Shown piece after piece: positions 1 through 7,555 of a stretch of DNA of 24,484 bases. The position numbers and the translations under genes were made by a program. Source of the stretch: Syntrophomonas sp. GTDB taxonomy: Bacteria > Bacillota > Syntrophomonadia > Syntrophomonadales > Syntrophomonadaceae. Each line of letters starts with the position of its first letter. The first letter of the stretch is position 1. The notes beneath the pieces are model-generated. The model saw nothing but the letters and a program-made list of their open reading frames with translations. It did no database searches and was not told the origin of the DNA. Location: NCBI GenBank assembly GCA_028709355.1, contig JAQVXF010000003.1, positions 1-24,484 on the forward strand. The letters are read 5' to 3'.

Positions 1-19
1 ACCCCGGTCTCGGGCACCA
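1..19 (+). tRNA. 3' end of a tRNA, probably tRNA-Leu (partial)
   Basis: The first 19 bases fit the 3' end of a tRNA with an encoded CCA at 17-19. Base 16 is A at the discriminator position, 9-15 would be the 3' acceptor strand (partner GCCCGAG), and 4-8 (CCGGT) the 3' strand of the T stem, preceded by an A where A58 of the T loop is expected. A GCCCGAG acceptor with discriminator A is typical of bacterial tRNA-Leu. A rho-independent terminator follows directly. The body and anticodon lie outside the window, so the amino acid is an inference. Confidence 0.6.
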
Positions 20-32
20 ATATCAAGCAACG

Positions 33-66
33 AAAATACCGAAGGTTTACAGCCTTCGGTATTTTT
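33..66 (+). terminator. Rho-independent terminator after the tRNA
   Basis: A perfect 13-bp stem (33-45 with 53-65) encloses a 7-base loop (46-52) and runs into a T tract (62-66). It lies 14 bases after the CCA end of the partial tRNA and probably ends that transcript. Confidence 0.85.
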
Positions 67-202
67 GCACCGATAGGTGATGGCCAGATAAATTGTGTTA
101 AAGAGAACTTTGATGTTTTTGTCTTGTTGACCTGAGCCCGAAAAACTAAACAGCCTGCATAGTTAGTTTTGAAGTAAAATTTACTTGCAGGAGGGCTTGG
201 TC

Positions 203-469
203 TTGAAAATCAATCGATTTACTGAAGAACAGATCATCGGTATCCTAAAACTCCAGGAACAGGGTATGAAGGTCAGCGATATCATCCGCCAGTATGGAAT
301 CGCTGAGCAAACCTTCTATCGTTGGAAGTCCAAATATGGCGGTATGGAGGTCAGCGACGCCAAAAGGCTGAAACAATTGGAAGAAGAAAACCGCCGCTTG
401 AAGCAGCTGGTTGGCGAACAAGCCTTGGACATCCGGGGGCTGAAATACATCATAGAAAAAAACCGATAA
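203..469 (+). CDS. IS3-family transposase OrfA (helix-turn-helix subunit)
   Basis: An 88-residue protein that binds the ends of the insertion sequence and also supplies the N-terminal part of the fused transposase. The TTG start at 203 is chosen because AGGAGGG at 189-195 lies 7 bases upstream; an earlier in-frame TTG at 185 overlaps that site. The N-terminal half has the pattern RFTEEQIIGIL followed by YGIAEQTFYRWKSKYGG, a helix-turn-helix typical of IS407-type OrfA. The C-terminal half (KRLKQLEEENRRLKQL and onward) is a leucine-zipper coiled coil that in this family mediates multimerisation. The frame ends at TAA 467-469, just after the slippery run that leads into OrfB. Confidence 0.88.
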   Translation: MKINRFTEEQIIGILKLQEQGMKVSDIIRQYGIAEQTFYRWKSKYGGMEVSDAKRLKQLEEENRRLKQLVGEQALDIRGLKYIIEKNR

Positions 470-543
470 CGCCTGCACGCGGACGTCTCCTGGTTTCAGG
501 CCTCAAGGAGGACTTGGGTTTCAGTGAAGTCAGGGCGTGCAGG
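457..543 (+). promoter_or_regulatory. Programmed -1 frameshift signal in the insertion sequence
   Basis: In the OrfA frame the run reads A AAA AAC at 457-463, a canonical X XXY YYZ slippery heptamer. After an 8-base spacer, CCTGCACGC (472-480) can pair perfectly with GCGTGCAGG (535-543). Inside the 54-base loop a smaller hairpin is possible (CCTG 489-492 with CAGG 497-500). Slippage plus a downstream stem is how IS3 elements make OrfAB. The pairing is read from the sequence; its effect is inferred. Confidence 0.75.
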
Positions 544-1305
544 TTAGCTGGCATTGGACGTTCTACATATCGTTATCAGCCAAAAGTCTCAGCTGAAAAT
601 GAACAGCTTCAAGCCAGGCTGATGGAACTGGCTTTGGTATGGAGACGTTTCGGCTATCGCCGCCTTCATGCGCTCCTAACCAGAGAAGGCTGGCAAGTGA
701 ATCATAAACGGGTCTATCGATTGTATCGCAATGCCGGCCTGGCTGTTCGCCGCCGCAAGAGAAAACGTGTACTGACCGGCCGAGGCAAACCCCATGCGGT
801 CCTAGCTGTACCAAATCAGCGCTGGTCGATGGACTTTGTATCAGATCTGACTGCATCCGGTCAGCGGTTTCGTGTACTGGTTATCCTGGACGAAGGTACA
901 CGGGAATGCCTGGCATGTGAAGCTGATACATCATTAACCGGGGCCAGGGTTCAAAGAATTCTCGATCGACTGGCCATCGATCGCGGATATCCAAGGGAGA
1001 TCTTATCCGACAATGGTCCAGAGTTTGCTGGACTAGTGCTTAATCAATGGGCTTATGGCCATCGAGTGGCTCAACTGTTCATACAACCGGGAAAACCTAT
1101 GCAAAATGGCTATGTTGAAAGCTTCAACGGCAAGCTGCGGGACGAATGCCTAAATGAGCATTGGTTTCGGACTGTCAGCGAAGCGCAGCGAATAGTAGAA
1201 AATTGGCGATTAAGATATAACCATATTAGACCCCACAGTTCTTTGAATAACATGACTCCAACTGAGTACCGAGATTCTATTGCTACCCAAACTAGGGCAT
1301 CTTGA
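463..1305 (+). CDS. IS3-family transposase OrfB part (DDE integrase domain), read by -1 frameshift
   Basis: This frame encodes the catalytic part of the transposase. It is in the -1 frame relative to OrfA and is open across the junction, so slippage at A AAA AAC (457-463) gives an OrfAB fusion of about 367 residues. An HTH_21-like segment (the RRFGYRRLHALL region) precedes the rve integrase core. The catalytic triad is visible: Asp codon at 832 (SMDFVSD), Asp at 1009 (LSDNGPEF) and Glu at 1117 (YVESFNGKLRDEC), with exactly 35 residues between the second Asp and the Glu, the DD35E spacing. The C-terminus has the usual YNHIRPHSSL. No internal stop or deletion is seen, so activity is plausible. 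Confidence 0.88.
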   Translation, partial: PITPARGRLLVSGLKEDLGFSEVRACRLAGIGRSTYRYQPKVSAENEQLQARLMELALVWRRFGYRRLHALLTREGWQVNHKRVYRLYRNAGLAVRRRKRKRVLTGRGKPHAVLAVPNQRWSMDFVSDLTASGQRFRVLVILDEGTRECLACEADTSLTGARVQRILDRLAIDRGYPREILSDNGPEFAGLVLNQWAYGHRVAQLFIQPGKPMQNGYVESFNGKLRDECLNEHWFRTVSEAQRIVENWRLRYNHIRPHSSLNNMTPTEYRDSIATQTRAS

Positions 1306-1490
1306 TTCTGGTTCAAACTAACATTTTGGCTGTACAAACATTGGGGTCAGGTCAGGACCAGGATTAAGTGAGGAGGCGTCACCTATTTAACATTGGTGAT
1401 GATACTGTTCATGACTTCGACAACCGATGTAGGATCGGATCGAGAACCGCACAGATAACCAGGACTGAAAAAAAGGCAGTCTGTTTGGGG

Positions 1491-1496
1491 TATAAT
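1491..1496 (+). promoter_or_regulatory. Probable -10 box for hslO
   Basis: A perfect TATAAT lies 30 bases before the hslO start. No good -35 is seen at the right distance; the closest is CTGAAA at 1465-1470, with a long spacer of 20. The promoter lies outside the insertion sequence. Confidence 0.45.
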
Positions 1497-1526
1497 GTTT
1501 GTATCAGGACTAGAAAGGGAATATGG

Positions 1527-2402
1527 ATGACAGAACGGGATCGTCAAATAAAAATTGTGGACAAAGGCAGAAATATAAGGCTCTTCTTAGCCCGTACCAC
1601 TGCCCTGGTTGAGGAAGGGCACCGCCGGCATGGCACTTCTGCGACTGCCACCGCCGCCTTAGGTCGGGTTATGACGGCTGCGGTCATGATGGGCAGCGAT
1701 CTCAAAGGCGCTCAGGATGCCTTGACTATCAGGATCAGAGGGGATGGTCCGGCTGGAACGATAATAGCCACCGCGGATACAAGGGGAGGGGTAAGAGGCT
1801 TGATCAGTGATCCGACCGCCGATCTTCCCGAGATTGTCCCTGGTAAACTAGCGGTAGGCCAGTTGGTCGGCTCAGTAGGATTTCTGGAAGTCGTTAAGGA
1901 CCTGGGATTAAAACAGCCGTTTACCGGGCGCATCGAATTGGTCAGCGGTGAGATTGCTGAGGATATTGCCCAGTACTTCTACAGTTCGGAACAGATACCG
2001 GCTCTGGTGTCGTTGGGGGTGTTGGTTGAGACCGATCTGAGCGTCCGGTCAGCCGGAGGCCTCATGGTTCAGGCCATGCCGGAGGCTGATGATCAGCTTC
2101 TGCAGTTGATTGAGAAGAACATCATGAATTCAGCATCGATTAGCCATTTGATGGATGCTCACACCACTCTGGAGGATATCGTGCCTATAATCCTGGCGGG
2201 AATAGAATATGAGATCATCGACGATATGGATTTGAACTTTTTATGTAAGTGTAGTCGCAAAAGACTATTGCAAGTTTTAATGGGATTGTCGGCTGAAGAG
2301 AGAAAAGAGCTTCAGCAGGAAGAAAAGATTGAAGTGGTGTGCAACTTCTGCCAGCAGAAGTATCTATATAGTCCCGAGGAACTGGATGCAGAAAAAAATT
2401 AA
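1527..2402 (+). CDS. hslO: Hsp33 redox-regulated chaperone
   Basis: A 291-residue cytosolic chaperone that becomes active on oxidation, when disulfides form and zinc is released, and then holds unfolding proteins. The start is ATG 1527, with AAAGGGA just upstream and a TATAAT box at 1491; the open frame continues further upstream but without a ribosome site. The N-terminal region has the family pattern (LVEEGHRRHGTSATATAALG) and GRIELVSGEIAEDIAQYF in the middle. The C-terminal zinc switch is complete: C240 and C242 (CKC) and C272 and C275 (CNFC), a CxC-x29-CxxC arrangement. It is probably a single-gene unit, facing the convergent rpmB. In an anaerobe it would serve as an oxidative stress defence. 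Confidence 0.96.
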   Translation: MTERDRQIKIVDKGRNIRLFLARTTALVEEGHRRHGTSATATAALGRVMTAAVMMGSDLKGAQDALTIRIRGDGPAGTIIATADTRGGVRGLISDPTADLPEIVPGKLAVGQLVGSVGFLEVVKDLGLKQPFTGRIELVSGEIAEDIAQYFYSSEQIPALVSLGVLVETDLSVRSAGGLMVQAMPEADDQLLQLIEKNIMNSASISHLMDAHTTLEDIVPIILAGIEYEIIDDMDLNFLCKCSRKRLLQVLMGLSAEERKELQQEEKIEVVCNFCQQKYLYSPEELDAEKN

Positions 2403-2426
2403 GCCTTAGAAAGATATCTAAGGCTT
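2392..2426 (-). terminator. Terminator of rpmB, overlapping the end of hslO
   Basis: A perfect 10-bp stem (2401-2410 with 2417-2426) has a 6-base loop. The A run at 2392-2398 becomes a U tract on the minus strand, so the signal suits rpmB, whose stop is 17 bases away. No T run follows on the plus strand, so it is a weaker end for hslO. The stem starts inside the hslO stop codon and the U tract is made of its last codons. Confidence 0.75.
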
Positions 2427-2442
2427 GGAACCGATCTTATGA

Positions 2443-2631
2443 TTACAGAGCCCGTTCGACTTTGCCGGAACGCAGGCAACGGGTACAAACGTATAGTTTG
2501 GTGGGTGTCTTTTCCACAAGTACTCTGACCCGCTGTACATTGGGTTTGAACTGACGATTGGTCCTTATATGGGAATGGCTGTACTTCTTACCAAAAGTTA
2601 CGCCTTTTCCGCAGATATCGCATTTGGCCAC
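2443..2631 (-). CDS. rpmB: 50S ribosomal protein L28
   Basis: A 62-residue protein of the large ribosomal subunit. It starts MAKCDICGKG and has the L28 core (SHSHIRTNRQFKPNVQ). It is the zinc-ribbon form, with C4 and C7 near the start and C49 and C52 (CTRC) near the end. The start is GTG at 2631, preceded on the minus strand by a GAGGGGG ribosome site 7 bases away. It is transcribed away from asp23, the usual Firmicute arrangement of rpmB divergent from yloU/yloV. It carries its own promoter (2668-2696) and terminator (2392-2426). Confidence 0.97.
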   Translation of the reverse strand: MAKCDICGKGVTFGKKYSHSHIRTNRQFKPNVQRVRVLVEKTPTKLYVCTRCLRSGKVERAL

Positions 2632-2667
2632 TATAATGCCCCCTCTCTATAACAAATGCACTTTAGT

Positions 2668-2696
2668 ATTTTAACAAATACCGCCACAAAGGGCAA
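2668..2696 (-). promoter_or_regulatory. Probable sigma-A promoter of rpmB
   Basis: On the minus strand TTGCCC (2691-2696) and TAAAAT (2668-2673) are separated by 17 bases and lie 37 bases before the rpmB start. Matches to consensus are 4/6 and 5/6. Confidence 0.55.
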
Positions 2697-2756
2697 GAAG
2701 AAGGAATGAATAAGAGAGTATAGAATAAAGAATATGTTATGAAGGAGGCAAAAGTA

Positions 2757-3119
2757 ATGTACAAGATCAAGAGCAACGACATAGGTGACATAACCGTGAC
2801 CCGTGAGATGGTCGAGACCTTGGCGGGATTGGCGACGATGGATTGCTATGGACTGGTGGGCATGGTGCCTCAGAATATCAAGACCGGCATCACCAATATT
2901 CTGGGACTGGAATCAATCCGCAAGGGGGTACAAGTCGGCAACACCGACGATGGCCTGGTAATCGACGTTTTCGTAATAGTGGGTTACGGTATGAAGATAC
3001 CGGAAGTGGCTTCCAACGTAATGCAGAAGGTGGCCTATGTAATGGAAAAGAATGCCCAGTTGCCCGTGGCTGCCGTAAACGTCAACGTCAGGGGAGTTAA
3101 GGTTATCAGCGATAAATAG
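2757..3119 (+). CDS. Asp23/Gls24 family envelope stress protein (YloU-like)
   Basis: A 120-residue Asp23/Gls24-family (DUF322) protein. Members are small cytosolic or membrane-associated proteins linked to cell-envelope stress; the exact biochemical role is unknown. Family hallmarks visible are the DITVTREMVETLAGLAT segment, GLVGM, then VIDVFVIVGYGMKIPEVA and the C-terminal AAVNVNVRGVKV. The start is ATG 2757, with AAGGAGG at 2742-2748 just 8 bases before; the earlier ATG at 2739 overlaps that ribosome site. It lies 17 bases before the fakA-like gene, matching the conserved yloU-yloV pair of Firmicutes. Confidence 0.92.
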   Translation: MYKIKSNDIGDITVTREMVETLAGLATMDCYGLVGMVPQNIKTGITNILGLESIRKGVQVGNTDDGLVIDVFVIVGYGMKIPEVASNVMQKVAYVMEKNAQLPVAAVNVNVRGVKVISDK

Positions 3120-3136
3120 TTGGGAGGATAAGCAGC

Positions 3137-4765
3137 TTGAGTTTGGATAGCATCACCGGCAACGACCTGGCCCGGAGCGTAAAGGCTGGCTGTATCAGGT
3201 TGGAACACAACCGGGATAAAGTCGACCTGTTGAACGTTTTTCCGGTGCCGGATGGGGATACTGGCACCAATATGTACCTGACCCTGGTGGCCGCCGCCAA
3301 GGAAGGGGAGAAAAACAGTCACCAAAACCTTGGTAAAGTAGCCAAAGCCATATCTTTGGGATCACTGATGGGAGCGCGAGGTAATTCCGGCGTCATCATG
3401 TCGCAGATCTTTCGGGGTATGGCCAAGGTGTTGGAGTCCAAAAAGGAAGCCAATGCCCTCGACTTGGCCCTGTCTCTGCGTGCTGGTTCAGAAACCGCCT
3501 ATAAAGCGGTAATGAAGCCAGTGGAAGGGACGATCCTGACCGTGATCCGGGAGATAGCTGCCATGGCGGAAAGAGAAGCCATCTCCGGTAATGATATCCT
3601 CGGCTCTTTGCTGGCTGGAGTTGAGGAAGGGCTGCGGGTACTGGAAAAGACTCCGACTATGCTCCCTATACTTAAGGAAGCAGGGGTAGTGGACGCCGGC
3701 GGTCGTGGTCTGCTATATTTTCTGGAAGGCTTCATCGATGGCCTGGCTCATGATAAAGATATCCCCCTGGAAGATTACAAAGACAAATTGGCCATGCCCC
3801 TCATTAAGAAGGATGAGGAAGCCCGGGTCGAGCTTGATTTTCGATATTGCACCGAGCTGCTCTTGAAGGGCTCGTCCCTGGATGAGGACGACCTGAAGGA
3901 CCACCTGGCTCCCTTGGGCGATTCCATGTTGGTGGTAGGCGACGAGAGCCTCCTCAAGGTACACATCCACTCCAATCACCCTGGCAAAGTGTTGGAGACC
4001 TGCCTGCAGTTTGGCACGATCAGCGATGTCAAGATAAACAACATGGCAGAAGAAGTTCATGAACAGCGTAACAAATGGGATGCCGAGCAGGCTAAATCCC
4101 AACCGCGGCGCAAGGTCGGGGTGGTGGCGGTAGCAGCCGGTGACGGGATCAAGAAGATGCTGTTGAGCCTGGGGGTCGACCAAGTGGTGGAAGGCGGTCA
4201 GACCATGAATCCCAGCACCGAGGACTTGTTGAAAGCATGTGAACAAGCAGATGCGGCCGAGATCATAATATTGCCTAATAATGCCAATGTCATAATGACT
4301 GCTGAACAAGCCAAGCACCTGAGCAGCAAAAGCCTGGCCATAGTACCTACCCGGTCGGTCATGCAAGCTATCAATGCCTTGATTGCCTATAATGACGATG
4401 GGGATTTGGATGAAGTTGCCGAAGCGATGCAAAGGGAAATTGTCAACGTTTCATATGGTGAGGTGACGTATGCGGTCAGGGACTCCAAATTCAATGGATT
4501 GGAGATAAAGGAAGGCGATTTCATCGGCCTGGTCAATGACAAGATCGCTGCCCAAGGGGATTCCGCCGAAAAAGTGGTGATCGCTTTGCTCAGCATCATG
4601 GAGGCTCAGGATCATGAATTGATGACGGTCTTTTATGGCGCGGATACTGAAGAGGCGGATGCTCTGCAGTTGAAAGCCAGGATAATGGGACAATATCCCG
4701 ACAGCGAGATAGAGCTCCATTACGGCGGGCAACCGCATTACAATTACCTGTTGTCGGTGGAGTAA
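3137..4765 (+). CDS. fakA: DAK2/DhaL-domain fatty acid kinase-like protein (YloV/FakA family)
   Basis: A 542-residue protein, close to the usual length for YloV/FakA. In the characterised family the N-terminal DhaL-like domain binds ATP and phosphorylates fatty acids carried by a DegV-type FakB partner, feeding PlsX/PlsY phospholipid synthesis. The Mg-ATP motif DGDTGTN is at residues 39-45 and GARGNSGVIMSQ follows near residue 80. The C-terminal half is the DegV-like domain of the family. The TTG start at 3137 has GGGAGG at 3122-3127. No FakB/DegV gene is in the window. The plsX gene about 9 kb downstream would be the next step in fatty-acid activation. The name FakA rests on family similarity. 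Confidence 0.88.
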   Translation: MSLDSITGNDLARSVKAGCIRLEHNRDKVDLLNVFPVPDGDTGTNMYLTLVAAAKEGEKNSHQNLGKVAKAISLGSLMGARGNSGVIMSQIFRGMAKVLESKKEANALDLALSLRAGSETAYKAVMKPVEGTILTVIREIAAMAEREAISGNDILGSLLAGVEEGLRVLEKTPTMLPILKEAGVVDAGGRGLLYFLEGFIDGLAHDKDIPLEDYKDKLAMPLIKKDEEARVELDFRYCTELLLKGSSLDEDDLKDHLAPLGDSMLVVGDESLLKVHIHSNHPGKVLETCLQFGTISDVKINNMAEEVHEQRNKWDAEQAKSQPRRKVGVVAVAAGDGIKKMLLSLGVDQVVEGGQTMNPSTEDLLKACEQADAAEIIILPNNANVIMTAEQAKHLSSKSLAIVPTRSVMQAINALIAYNDDGDLDEVAEAMQREIVNVSYGEVTYAVRDSKFNGLEIKEGDFIGLVNDKIAAQGDSAEKVVIALLSIMEAQDHELMTVFYGADTEEADALQLKARIMGQYPDSEIELHYGGQPHYNYLLSVE

Positions 4766-4794
4766 CCGGAAACGCCCAGCCATCGGGGTGTAAG

Positions 4795-6831
4795 ATGAAA
4801 AATTTGGCCGAGGGAGTACAATTTATAAAAGGGGTAGGTCCCCAGAGGGGACAGATGCTGAGTAGATTGGGTCTGTTCTCGGTTTTTGATATGCTCTGGG
4901 ATGTTCCCCGTACCTACTTGAACCGGAGTCGCGTGGACCAGATAGAAAACCTGTCGGACGGGGCGGTTGCCAGCATCCGAGGCCACATCATCGCAACCAA
5001 CAGCCATCGTACCAGGCGGGGTTTTCACGTTTTCACGGCCAAGATCGAGGATCATACCGGTATTGTAACTGCAGTGTGGTTTAACCAGTCCTTTCTGAGC
5101 CGGCAAATTAGAATCGGCCAGGATATATTCCTGATCGGGCGGGCTAAATATGGGTATGGGGGTTTGCAGATGCATCCCACCGAGTATGATATTATCAGCG
5201 GGCAGGATAACGACCGGCCCGTAATGCCGGTATATTCTCTAACTGAGGGTTTGAACCAGAGGCAGATGCGCCAGATCATGCTCAATGTGCTGCAGAGTTG
5301 TCTGCCCCAATATCCGGAGATTTTGTCTCCAGCGCTGCGTGAGCGTTATCAGCTGTGCGACATAAGTTTTGCACTGCATAATCTCCATTTTCCGGCCTCC
5401 CGAGATGCATATCAGTCCGCCCGGCGCAGGCTTGCCTTCGAAGAACTGCTGCTCTTCAAGTTGAACCTGTGCTTAGAGAATCCTTCATCCCCGGACCCTA
5501 AACAGTCAACCGAACATATTCCCCGTATGGATCTGGTGGACCGGGTCACCCGCAACCTACCCTATGCTCTGACCGGTGCTCAGCAGAAGGCCCTCCGGGA
5601 AATATGCGCCGACATGGCGGCTCCAGCTCATATGAACCGTCTGCTGCAGGGGGATGTGGGTTCTGGTAAGACCGTAGTGGCAGCGCTGGCCATGGCTCAG
5701 GCAGTAGCTTCCGGATACCAGGCAGCCATCATGGTGCCTACTGAGATACTGGCTGAGCAGCACTTCGAGTCTCTGGAAAGGATATACCAAGGGACTGAAG
5801 TGGTAGTGGCTCGTCTGACCGGGACTACCCCGGCGGGGGAGCGCAGGAGCATCCTGGCAGGGGTGTCCAATGGGGACATCCACATCATGGTGGGAACCCA
5901 CGCTTTGATTCAGACCGAGGTTGTTTTTCACAAACTCGGCTTGGCAGTCATTGACGAGCAACATCGATTTGGGGTCAGGCAGCGAAGTGAACTGGGGGCC
6001 AAGGGGCTGGTCCCAGATATGCTGGTAATGACTGCCACCCCGATCCCGCGGACTTTAGCACTAGCCTTGTACGGGAACTTGAATGTATCTGTGATCGATC
6101 AACTCCCCCCTGGGCGCTTGCCGATCAAAACAGCATTCATTTCTAGTTCGGCACGGGATCAGGCTTACCATTTCATCCATACCGAGTTGAGCAAAGGGGC
6201 CCAGGCCTATGTAGTCTGTCCTCTTATCGAGGAATCGGAAAAACAGGATTTACAGGCTGCTATCTCTCTACACCAGGAACTACAGGGGACTTTTCCCGAT
6301 TTCCAGATTGGACTGCTGCATGGCCGTATGAAGCCTAATGAGAAAGAGGCGGTAATGACATCATTTAAGCGCGGCTCAATCAGTATATTGGTCACTACCA
6401 CGGTCATCGAAGTGGGTGTGGACTCACCCAACGCAACCCTGATACTGGTGGAACATGCTGAGAGATTCGGTCTGTCCCAATTGCACCAGTTGCGGGGTCG
6501 GGTTGGCCGGGGGTCTCAACAATCCTATTGCGTGCTGGTAGGTGAAGCCAACACTGAGGAGGCCCAGTTGCGGCTGCAGGCGATGGAGAAGAGCAACGAT
6601 GGGTTTGAACTGGCCAATCAAGATCTAAAGATTAGAGGACCAGGGGATTTTTGGGGAATCAAGCAACACGGTCTCAATGAGTTGAGGGTAGCCAATCTCT
6701 TGAGGGACCAACAGATATTAACCGAGGCTGCCGAAGTGGCTGCCGAATTTGGTGACCAATTATTAAAGGATGAGCGGATCATCGATTATATAAACATGCG
6801 CTTCCGTAAAGATACTATCGCCATGAACTGA
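4795..6831 (+). CDS. recG: ATP-dependent DNA helicase RecG
   Basis: A 678-residue double-stranded DNA translocase that remodels stalled replication forks and branch-migrates Holliday junctions. The N-terminal wedge (OB-fold) domain includes the IKGVGPQRGQML start. Helicase motifs are intact: Walker A GDVGSGKT at 286-293, the DEQH box at 387-390 (DEQHRFGV), TATPIPRTLA from residue 413, and motif VI QLRGRVGRG ending at 573. The TRG-like region DLKIRGPGDFWGIKQHG follows. The ATG start at 4795 has only a weak site (GGGGTG) upstream. The gene lies 29 bases after the fakA-like gene, probably in the same operon, as in many Firmicutes. Confidence 0.97.
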   Translation: MKNLAEGVQFIKGVGPQRGQMLSRLGLFSVFDMLWDVPRTYLNRSRVDQIENLSDGAVASIRGHIIATNSHRTRRGFHVFTAKIEDHTGIVTAVWFNQSFLSRQIRIGQDIFLIGRAKYGYGGLQMHPTEYDIISGQDNDRPVMPVYSLTEGLNQRQMRQIMLNVLQSCLPQYPEILSPALRERYQLCDISFALHNLHFPASRDAYQSARRRLAFEELLLFKLNLCLENPSSPDPKQSTEHIPRMDLVDRVTRNLPYALTGAQQKALREICADMAAPAHMNRLLQGDVGSGKTVVAALAMAQAVASGYQAAIMVPTEILAEQHFESLERIYQGTEVVVARLTGTTPAGERRSILAGVSNGDIHIMVGTHALIQTEVVFHKLGLAVIDEQHRFGVRQRSELGAKGLVPDMLVMTATPIPRTLALALYGNLNVSVIDQLPPGRLPIKTAFISSSARDQAYHFIHTELSKGAQAYVVCPLIEESEKQDLQAAISLHQELQGTFPDFQIGLLHGRMKPNEKEAVMTSFKRGSISILVTTTVIEVGVDSPNATLILVEHAERFGLSQLHQLRGRVGRGSQQSYCVLVGEANTEEAQLRLQAMEKSNDGFELANQDLKIRGPGDFWGIKQHGLNELRVANLLRDQQILTEAAEVAAEFGDQLLKDERIIDYINMRFRKDTIAMN

Positions 6832-6964
6832 CCTATTCAAGCTTGCTTCATCAGAAATGGCGGGGTACTTTTTTTTGCAGGGCATTTTCTGCTACAATCA
6901 AATTTAGCTATTACAAAAAGAGGTAATTGTACAGTTTAATCGAAACATAAAAGGGGAGTATAGT

Positions 6965-7555
6965 TTGCGGGTGATATCCGGCACGGCAAAAGGCAGAAAG
7001 CTGAAAGCGCCGCCTGGGCTGCATACCCGCCCGATTACGGACATGATCAAAGAGGCTTTGTTCAATGTCTGGGGATCAAGGGTGATCGGTGCCGCGGTAC
7101 TGGATCTGTTTGCGGGGAGCGGTAGTGTCGGTATTGAAGCTCTCAGCCGCGGAGCCGAGCGGGTGGTTTTCGTAGATAATGCCGTGGGGGCAGTGAAAAC
7201 CATCCACGCTAACTTATTGCACTGCCAGATCCCGAGCGGCTATGATGTATTGCGCAGCGACGTTTTACTGGCGATCAAACGGCTGGCCGGCCAGAAATCG
7301 TCATTCGATCTGATATACATAGATCCCCCTTTCGTCCAGGAAGACCTATTTGAACCAGTTATGGATACCCTGAGCCAGGCGGGCATTCTAGCCGATGAGG
7401 GCATCATCGTGATCAGGACACCTCGCAACAGGGACATGCCATCTTTTCCGCCATTGCGCAGATACCGGCACAAAATCTATGGAGAGTCAGGTTTGCATTA
7501 TTACGGCAGGGGTGAGGAGGTACCGGAGAATGATGGAGATATTTCGCATTCTTGA
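6965..7555 (+). CDS. rsmD: 16S rRNA (guanine966-N2)-methyltransferase RsmD
   Basis: A 196-residue S-adenosylmethionine-dependent enzyme that methylates G966 of 16S rRNA during small-subunit assembly. The start MRVISGTAKGRKLKAPPG and TRPITDMIKEALFN are family signatures. The SAM-binding loop DLFAGSGSVGIEAL begins at residue 47, and the catalytic DPPF is at 120-123, equivalent to the (N/D)PP(Y/F) motif of amino-methyltransferases. The TTG start at 6965 has GGGGAG 6 bases upstream. In many bacteria coaD follows rsmD directly; here a coiled-coil gene overlaps its end by 26 bases instead. Confidence 0.95.
   Translation: MRVISGTAKGRKLKAPPGLHTRPITDMIKEALFNVWGSRVIGAAVLDLFAGSGSVGIEALSRGAERVVFVDNAVGAVKTIHANLLHCQIPSGYDVLRSDVLLAIKRLAGQKSSFDLIYIDPPFVQEDLFEPVMDTLSQAGILADEGIIVIRTPRNRDMPSFPPLRRYRHKIYGESGLHYYGRGEEVPENDGDISHS

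Larger units (their letters stand above)
128..1354 (+). mobile_element. IS3-family insertion sequence, IS407 group, apparently complete
   Basis: The element is about 1227 bp, the usual size for this group. The ends are imperfect inverted repeats: TGACCTGAGCCC at 128-139, and 1343-1354 reads TGACCTGACCCC on the minus strand. Inside are two overlapping frames, OrfA with a helix-turn-helix and OrfB with an intact DDE integrase core, joined by a -1 slippery site at 457-463. No matching direct repeat flanks it (124-127 TTGT against 1355-1358 GGAC), so the target duplication has been lost or the element was rearranged. It sits between the tRNA terminator and the hslO promoter and breaks no recognisable gene. 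With both frames open it may still be mobile. Confidence 0.88.

Noticed and set aside
322..462. Upstream part of the OrfB open frame, starting at 322
   Set aside because: It overlaps OrfA in another frame, has no ribosome site and does not look like the transposase family; the real OrfB sequence begins at the frameshift near 463.
1368..1526. N-terminal extension of hslO from a GTG
   Set aside because: Hsp33 proteins start close to the MTERDRQIKI segment, and the TATAAT at 1491 lies inside the extension.
3713..4432. 239-codon minus-strand frame inside the fakA-like gene
   Set aside because: It is antisense to a clear gene, with no ribosome site or domain; a shadow of codon usage.
6869..6898. 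Promoter for rsmD around TACAAT 6893-6898
   Set aside because: The nearest -35-like TTGCAG (6875-6880) is only 12 bases away and nothing better is at 16-18; not supported.
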